From: Carettochelys insculpta
Lineage: Eukaryota; Chordata; Testudines; Carettochelyidae
Assembly (NCBI RefSeq): GCF_033958435.1
Contig: NC_134138.1
Coordinates: 193,475,298-193,539,297 of the forward strand
Length of the DNA stretch: 64,000 bases
Direction of reading: 5' to 3'
The position numbers and the translations under genes were made by a program. Shown here piece by piece: positions 57,671 through 64,000 of this stretch. Position 1 is the first letter of the stretch; each line of letters starts with the position of its first letter. A model generated the notes under the pieces. That model was not told the origin of the DNA, searched no databases, and worked only from the letters and a program-made list of their open reading frames with translations.

Positions 57671-58566
57671 ACTGGTCTCTGCTACGGCCAGGCCACGTTT
57701 CCTGGTGAGAGGTGTGGGGCTGGAGGCTGGGGCCACAGCACTTTTCTCCAGCCCCGCTGAGAACTGCAGGTGTGGGGCTAGGTCTGGCCTGCCTTCCCTG
57801 GCCCCAGCCCGAGCTTAGAGGGGGGGCCCAGGGCCACAGTTCCTCACCCCAACATCTCGGGTGGGGGAGTGTCACTGTCGGGGGACAGCAGGGCTTCCCC
57901 TGTGCAGCTCTGTGTCCAAATGCCAGAGAGGGCGTGTTGGGGAAGCGGGGATTTACCTGCCCAGAGGCTGGCAGGATGGAGGGCCCTGTCTTCATCTGGT
58001 CACTGTCTTCCTGCTGGAGCTGCCCCCCAGGTAGTCACACTGCAGTATCACTATTCCCAGAGTTTGTTGCCCCCTGAGGAGTGAGTCTAAAATATGTTGT
58101 GCCTCCTCTCTGTGCCCCTCCCTTTCCATGTTCTGGAAAATCACAGGACTGCAGGCACTTCCCACTTTCCAGGCACAACCAAATCCTGACCTTGGTTTAA
58201 TTTAGGGTAGGAGGAAGCTGCACACGAAATTTCATGGTACTAGTTCTTACAGTTTAAGAGGAGTTCTTGAAAAACAGAGTATAGACAGATACTCTAAAAT
58301 ATGTAGCGAGAGATTGGTAACATTCAAATCTCTCGACTGCACTGCTGGTAGAATGTACTCCACAGGCTAATACTTAGAACTAACTTGCTGTAAGAGATCT
58401 GTTGGGGGGTCAGGATAGATTTTATCGATGAATTTTAACAATCACAGGGAAAGAGAAAATGCCTTGTACAGAACTGGAAAAGAAGCCAGTGATTTCAAAA
58501 CACAAAACTTGTTGTACGATTTGGTTGTATTTACAAATGAAGACAAATACAAAATCCTAAACTAAC
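57671..58566. other. Non-coding stretch, no gene seen
   Basis: GC-rich to 58080, then A+T-rich. 58190-58275 resembles 11750-11825 (shared GGAGGAAGCTGCA, GGTCCTAG/GGTACTAG) and may be an old repeat. Confidence 0.4.
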
Positions 58567-58739
58567 AAGAAGTCCTGTGGCACCTTACAGACTAACAGAT
58601 ATTTTGGAGCATAAACTTTCAGGGGCAAAGACCTGCTTCATCAGGATTCAAGGGATTACAGATCTGACAAAGCAGGTCTTTGCCCATGAAAGCCTATGCT
58701 CCAAAATATGTTAGTCTATAAGGTGCCACAAGACTTCTT
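58567..58739. repeat. Penelope-like repeats as an inverted pair with two hammerhead-like cores
   Basis: Arm 1 (58567-58645, minus sense) and arm 2 (58663-58739, plus sense) are inverse copies of the same unit. Arm 1 retains CTGATGA at 58644-58638 but has TGAAA for the second box. Arm 2 has CTGACAA and TGAAAG. The arms meet tail to tail across a spacer of about 17 bases. The unit ends AGGTGCCACAAGACTTCTT, as in the other copies. Confidence 0.6.
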
Positions 58740-58854
58740 CCTGTTTTTGAAGATACAGACTAACACAGCTATCTCTCTGATAAGATCCTAAATTGTTTTT
58801 TCAAAGATCCTGTAAAAAAGTATTTGTTAAAATTTCTTGAGAAAACCTGCCACT

Positions 58855-58945
58855 GTTGAAAATAAGCAGTTCTGTAGCACCTGAAAGACCAATACATTTA
58901 TTTATTAGATAATGCACTTTCATGGGTAAGACATACTTGTTATGA
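58855..58945 (-). repeat. Penelope-like repeat, diverged copy
   Basis: AAGCAGTTCTGTAGCACCTG, AAAGACCAATACATTTATT and GCACTTTCATGGG follow the family order with more changes than the other copies. Confidence 0.45.
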
Positions 58946-59100
58946 AAAATGCTGTAATACAGCCAGTTAGTTAAAAGGAACATTCAGAAGACTTTTGCTA
59001 TAATTTGGAAGAAGGTGACTGTTTAAATTTAATTATCTGTACTTATTTTATGCTGTAATTTGTGCAATTCCAGAGGCAGTTAGTGTTCCACTGAAGACAA

Positions 59101-59208
59101 TTAAGGTGCAAGGTACAGAGCTTTGGTCAGAGTTGATTCCATTACTATTGTCTCTTTCACAGGGTATCCATCAACGTGAAAGGTTTTGTGAGCCAAGTTG
59201 TTATTGAC
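59101..59208 (-). CDS. Caspase-like gene, last coding exon
   Basis: The exon encodes 35 residues and TAA, starting VNNNLAHKTF and ending STLTKALYLAP. This is the layout of the end of a caspase small subunit (V-N ... S-T-L-T/R-K-x-L-Y-L). It follows a clear acceptor on the minus strand (GCTTTTTCAG) and starts at a codon boundary, exactly matching the phase at the end of the 60084-60193 exon. An ATTAAA lies downstream at 59033-59028. Caspases are cytoplasmic Cys proteases that cut after Asp. Which caspase (2-, 14- or inflammatory-type) cannot be decided. Confidence 0.6.
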   Translation of the reverse strand, partial: VNNNLAHKTFHVDGYPVKETIVMESTLTKALYLAP

Positions 59209-60083
59209 CTGAAAAAGCCTTAAATGAATAAAAGCATAATTCAAACTTTCCCTGGTGAATGATGCTTCTACAGACAGCATCTTATGGGGCAGAGAGAGGA
59301 CTGTAGGCTGAGCCTTCATGAAAACTGGGTCTGCAAACATTTGTATTTAAATGCATCTAAATATAAATTTACAAGTTAACAAACAGAAGCAAAAGCTCTA
59401 ATTGAGGCAAAGCACCTGTATTGCTCTCCCATCTGGAGGGTGTGGGGAGAGCTGAATGGGACAAGCAGCCAATTATATCCAGTGAGTTGGCAAGACTCAA
59501 CACTACTATGGACAGGCTGCCCCTCCACAGACATAATGGTTCCTTTCCTTTCGGATTGGTGAGGGGTAGAAGCTGTTTTCGCTGTCTCTCCTGAGACTGA
59601 GCTAATACCTTCCTCTCCAAGAGAGCACTAAGCAGAAACTTTCCAAGATCAATTCTGCAGAGTTCACTGAGCCTTCTAGCTGTAGGTTTCTAACCACAGG
59701 AATGAATGTCTGCCCACTGGTCACAAAACTGAGCACAAGCCTTCACAGTGAAAAGTAATGTCAACTGCTTCTCAAGCTACTTGGAGACAGTGTAGGAAAA
59801 TCACCTCACTCTAGCTGGGCACCCCCCACCTGCATATATTCCACGCCTGCCCTGCAGCCTCTGATTTTAATCAGCTTGTTTTCAGTCATGTATAGTACTT
59901 AGTTGATTCTTTTTTGGTGACTTTTTCTTAGTATCTTATTGCTAACTTTCCCAGAATTCAACTGTTTTTTTATCATTCATAAATGATAAAATGCAAAGAA
60001 GCAATAAAGAGCAGACACACAACTAATTTTACTTTGCAGGTCACCTTTAACATACTCTGTATGCAGTTTTGTGGCATACTTAC

Positions 60084-60193
60084 TTCAGTAAATAAATCCC
60101 CGATGTGCCTCTTCCTGCCATGCTCTGAAAAGACCTCATCGATTGCTTCAATCATCCTAGAGCCTTTTTTCTTGTTACGCAAAGAAACATAAC
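60084..60193 (-). CDS. Caspase-like gene, penultimate coding exon
   Basis: The 110-base exon lies between an acceptor (TTTTTTTCATCTGTAG) and a donor (GAA|GTAAGTATG). It completes a split codon with two bases, then encodes 36 residues from YVSLRNKKKGS to HIGDLFTE. In caspases this is the small-subunit strand with an S-x-R motif whose Arg binds the substrate's P1 Asp; that Arg is kept. The Trp before it is Leu, and the usual G-S-W is GSR. Joined to the next exon it gives the family's L-T-E-V-N stretch. Exons with the catalytic His-Gly and Q-A-C-x-G were not found up to 64000. Confidence 0.65.
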
Positions 60194-61478
60194 CTACAGA
60201 TGAAAAAAAGCAGGAACAGGTCATCAATTTAAATTTTTCCTAATAAAAGTTGATTGCCAAAATGCAACTTAAGAACTTATAAAAACATGTTACCACATGC
60301 AATCATTAGTCCTAACACGGACACCAAGAGGAAAAGGGGGATACAGTGCTTTCCCCTCTCCTTTCTGTGCAGATGTGTTAAGATTAGCTACAATGGACTG
60401 TGGCTCTGAATCACCAGTGGAGTGCAAGCCCTGCACTGCTATGGCTAACCACCATGAGCAAGTGAGTAAAAAAGCGGCACGGAGCTGGCAGATCTGTGGT
60501 GGTGCTACCCACCCTTCCAAAGCCTGTAAACTACAGCTCTTGTAAACTGGTGTCACTCCGAGCATTTGGCCCAGCATACACAGTAATTAAGGGTGACCAC
60601 AAAAGGAAATTTAAAATACTCAAGTTGCTCCATTTTGTTGAGGTTACAGTTGCTTTTTGGCGTCAAGAAAATGCAACGTGTATTATTTTCTAACATGGGG
60701 GGTTAAAAGGTATGTAGAGAGACAAGAAGGAACAAGTAGGCCGCACACATAAGTGACAAGCAAGGCCACAGTTTAATGACATCTTCCTGACCTAACTCAC
60801 TGTAATGCTTAGTTTACAAACCACTCAACACTCAAATGTTGCTCTCAAATAGCAAGGGAACAGAGCTCCTGAAGAAAATACTGTATCGTCCAACATTTCC
60901 AGTAGCTAAAACAGGACAGATCGTGCCTTTAAGTTGGGGACGGGAAGCCCAGAAAAGGTCAGCTTGAGGTGGTGGGGAAAGAGAGGAAAATGGCAGAGCT
61001 AATACAGCCCAAGCTTACCACACTGCTGTGGCAGCTCCCGCACCTGCTGTCCTACAGGTCTGGCTGAGCTTGAGTCTCTGTTCCAGCCATTGTGAGTTGG
61101 CCCCTGGTGCACAGGGTTGCAGTGCTGCTCAGGTTTGGCCCAGCCCCTCAACACAGCTCAGGTGCAACCAGGATTGCAGTGCCACTCACTCAAATTTGGC
61201 CCACACACCCTCTGTCAAGGCGGCCAGGCCAAACCTGGGCAGCACTGCACCTGTCTTGTTAGGGCCACGTTGCAACACCCCACCAGGGAGACAAGCCCAG
61301 CCAGTTCTGTGGGACAGCAGCTGCTTCAACAGAGGGGATTATGTGGGTGAAAGCAGGAAAGTCCCACAAAACACCGGACTGTTGGGAGACATGCAGTACA
61401 CACCCAAGCTAAGCAACTCTCACCCTCAGGAACTCTCCATGCCATTGGCGTGGTGAAAACTATTGGGTGTCCCTTGAT
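60194..61478. other. Presumed caspase-like gene intron, no other exon seen
   Basis: I looked on the minus strand for a large-subunit exon with Q-A-C-x-G or S-H-G and found none. The sequence is mixed and partly GC-rich. Confidence 0.4.
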
Positions 61479-61921
61479 CCTGGTTTCCCAAACAAGGGGC
61501 GAATGCCCCCCGGGGGGCATGAAGAAATTCTGGGGGGGAGGGCATGAGGCAACCCAGGCTCCCCTGCCCCCCAGTCATTCCCGCCACCCAAATTAAAAGC
61601 CGTCCTTTGCTTTCAGCTCTCAGCCCCTGCCATTTCATGTTGGTGACCCAGAACAGCCCTATAAAAAGCAAGCAGCCAGTGAAGGCCCACGTGGAGCTGG
61701 CTGCCTACTGCAAAGGTGAGCGAGTTTGGGCTGGGGGGAGGAGGAAGATGGGGTTGGATGATGGGATGGCTTGGGGGGAGGGGAGGGGAGGGGCTCAGCT
61801 CAGGCAGGTGGCTCACAGGCGGCTAGGGTGGCTGGCCAGCGGCAAAAAAGAAGAGGGGAGGTGTGAAGGTTTCTGAAAAATCAGAAGGGAGGCATGATGC
61901 TGAAAAGTCTGGGAACCACTG
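61479..61921. mobile_element. hAT-family non-autonomous element, 443 bp
   Basis: The left end CCTGGTTTCCCAAAC and the right end, reversed, CAGTGGTTCCCAGAC match hAT termini. Flanks CCCTTGAT (61471-61478) and CCCTTGAA (61922-61929) agree at 7 of 8. The interior is G-rich with no transposase. Confidence 0.85.
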
Positions 61922-63328
61922 CCCTTGAAGGTTGTGGTTGCTTTGCTCAGATACAGGGACAACGTGTTTGAGAGAGTGTGTAGAGGACTATGAAGGGATG
62001 TATGTAGCTGTGTGGCTTTTCTTCTTGGGTTTTGTGGTTTCAAGCTGGAACAATTTTTTTTGTTTTGTTTTTGCTCAGATCAAATAATACCTGAGACTTA
62101 GATATCCTTTTAGTTTTATTAATGGAAATGTCGTTTTGCGACATAAAGGATTTTTGTATTTGCAATTAAAATGTTCTCTACTAAACTCCCTAGATAGGCC
62201 ATCCCTAACCCTTCACATAAAAGAAAGTCCTGTTCAGATCTTTATTGTTGACCAATATAATCTTCCTATAGAGGAAGGGTGGGGAGAGCTAATTTGGAAA
62301 AGAAAGAAGGGCAAGAAAGGCTACAGAGAAATGAAGCCCCAGTTCAAGGGCTGTGATCTTTCACATGCTTCCAGTTCCCACAGTCTTGTTTCTTTTAAAA
62401 ACTATGCACTTCATTAAAGTGAATAAAATACACTTATCATTACTGAAATCAGGACAAAAGAAATGGAGACATATGCTATTGCTCCCTTCTTTCTCACTCC
62501 TGCCCCACAGTACCTCAAGAGATCAGAATATACTAGTCACAGACTACACTGAACGATGGTTGCTCAAATTCCAATGGAGAATGCAATGTAATGTTTTTGA
62601 TTCCATTGTGATATCTTGCAAGTGCCTTAGTCCACGCCTGTGAAACCAAATTTTAGGGGATTTCCCCCCATATTGTTACTAATATAAAGTAAAATTCTCC
62701 ATCAAAGCTGTGCTTTATGAGGGTTTTTGGTTTTTTGTGGTCTGATTTCAGTAAACTGGAAGTGTGATCAGTTTCTGTTTTCTGAGTGATGAACGCTTTG
62801 CCACTAATAGCTATGCAATTACTTATGTCTTGACTTCAGCAGCAAATTTTTTTTGGAGGATGCAGGTGCTTGGTACCTCTGAAAATACCCAGCCATTACT
62901 CAGTTTCCTAACTAGAGGTGAGATTTTTAAAAGGTATTTAAATGCTTAAAGAAGTAGGTAAAAACCTAGGATTTTTCAGAAGTACCTAGGCATCTAACTC
63001 CCACTACAGATCTACCAGCATTACAAACATTTATTTCCACACATATTCCAGTACAGTTTTTTCTGCTTAAGTTTTTCCAAGAGACATAAACTAAACTGAA
63101 AAAGGCACTCATAGTGGAATGCATAGGGTTTTGTCACCAATATTTTATTGGTTTAAATTCCTGCCTTAGACTAGCATTAACTTTCACTGCTAAAAAAGTT
63201 CTCAAATGTAAAGAAGAGAAAATATTACAATTTTTGTAATCAACCTCCATTTACAGACCCTCTTTTTGTCAGGACAACCTAAGACTGCCTTTCTCTGTAG
63301 GGTCTCAGAGATCTCTGTCCCTCTAGGG
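61922..63328. other. Non-coding stretch with old repeats
   Basis: No gene was recognised. 62860-63000 (CCTCTGAAAATACCCAGCC, GGATTTTTCAGAAGTACCTA) matches the old amniote repeat type seen at 21260 and 36840. Confidence 0.4.
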
Positions 63329-63650
63329 CAGTGGTTCCCAACCTGGGGTCTGTGGAATGCTGGGAGTTCGCGAGGGTATTGCAGGGGGTCCGCAAAAAAA
63401 ATAAAAGAAATAAAAATGAACATAGAAAATAAGTTTTAAATAAATTGCAAAGTTACAATCAATTATTTTTAAATTCAATATCTTCCAATAACGTTATTAA
63501 CTGCTGTCCAAAAATCTATGCTATGGTTTCCTTTTGCATTTAGTGAAGTGTACCTAGCAACTAGAATTGGCTTTGACAGGGTGATCGATTGGCAAATGGT
63601 TGGGGAGGATGACTGGGGATCCACACTAGTGGAAAGGTTGGGAACCACTG
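63329..63650. mobile_element. hAT-family non-autonomous element, 322 bp
   Basis: Ends CAGTGGTTCCCAACCT and, reversed, CAGTGGTTCCCAACCT are identical. Flanks CTCTAGGG (63321-63328) and CTCCAGGG (63651-63658) agree at 7 of 8. The interior includes GGGGTCCGC and an A-rich stretch, typical of these elements. Confidence 0.9.
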
Positions 63651-64000
63651 CTCCAGGGCCTGTTTGCTCTTCAGGCCATTCCTCCAGGCTACTTCCCAGC
63701 TGCTTTAGAGTTCATTGTCATATCAGGGTGGGTCTCCATCAGCTTTTACACTCTGTCCAGTTACACCATTTGGGGAAATGAAAATTCTCTGTTCCCCATA
63801 CAATGAATATTGCCTCCTCCTTGTTCAAATATCACCTCTCTTTCCAGCTCTGGCTAGGGCTCCCCAGTTTTCTGGTCCCAAGTCCACCATTTCAAAGATG
63901 ACTTTGATTTTTCTTTGTCAAGATGACTGAGTTCTGATTGGCATGGCCATTGTTTTTGGCTCTAGGCTTGAATTCACATTCTCCATCTGCATCCTGTTTG
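63651..64000. other. Non-coding stretch to window end
   Basis: No gene was recognised before the window ends. Confidence 0.5.

Noticed and set aside
60290..60577. Minus-strand 95-codon frame as the upstream caspase exon
   Set aside because: It has no Q-A-C-x-G, His-Gly or splice donor in the right phase leading to 60193.
63202..63423. Minus-strand 73-codon frame near the window end as an exon
   Set aside because: Much of it lies inside the hAT element 63329-63650 and it has no recognisable domain.
1..64000. CRISPR arrays, operons, ribosome-binding sites or bacterial elements
   Set aside because: The sequence is vertebrate; the tandem repeats lack the spacer regularity of a CRISPR array.

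Overview
The window is vertebrate nuclear DNA: long non-coding stretches, introns, CpG depletion outside young repeats, and dense interspersed repeats. The repeat set is CR1 LINEs, tRNA-derived SINEs with a CR1-like tail, MIR-type SINEs, hAT and PIF/Harbinger DNA transposons and their MITEs, solo LTRs, Penelope-like repeats and a nearly complete DIRS retrotransposon. This points to a reptile, most likely a turtle. The assignment rests on my memory of these families and not on a search.

Only two host genes can be supported. A single-exon chemokine receptor reading frame (354 codons, closest to CCR8 in my reading) lies at 46935-47999 on the + strand, behind a good 3' splice site. The last two coding exons of a caspase-like gene lie on the - strand at 60193-60084 and 59208-59101. 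Their splice sites and phase agree; the exons with the catalytic His and Cys are not visible and would lie beyond 64000 if the gene is whole.

The most striking object is a 6.1 kb DIRS-type, tyrosine-recombinase retrotransposon at 27486-33601 on the - strand. It has inverted terminal repeats of about 156 bp and an internal complementary region that is exactly the junction of its two ends. Its gag and RT/RNase H frames each carry two in-frame stops, while the recombinase frame is open with all four catalytic residues. The terminal repeats keep an intact GCGCATGCGC palindrome and a CACGTG box.

Layout: 1-27485 holds repeats only (Penelope-like repeats, LTRs, CR1 and MIR copies, C-rich minisatellites, GC-rich repeats). 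27486-33601 is the DIRS element. 33602-43700 is DNA-transposon country: two MITEs sharing ends and a probable 5-bp target duplication, and two tandem PIF/Harbinger transposase relics. 43700-46770 has a SINE, a CR1 copy and two hAT elements. Then come the receptor gene, a disrupted CR1 LINE (50165-51632), a third Harbinger relic on the + strand (about 54880-56090), minisatellites, Penelope-like inverted pairs, the caspase exons, and two hAT elements with recognisable 8-bp target duplications. Apart from the two host genes, most recognisable coding sequence belongs to mobile elements, and all of that except the DIRS recombinase is disrupted.
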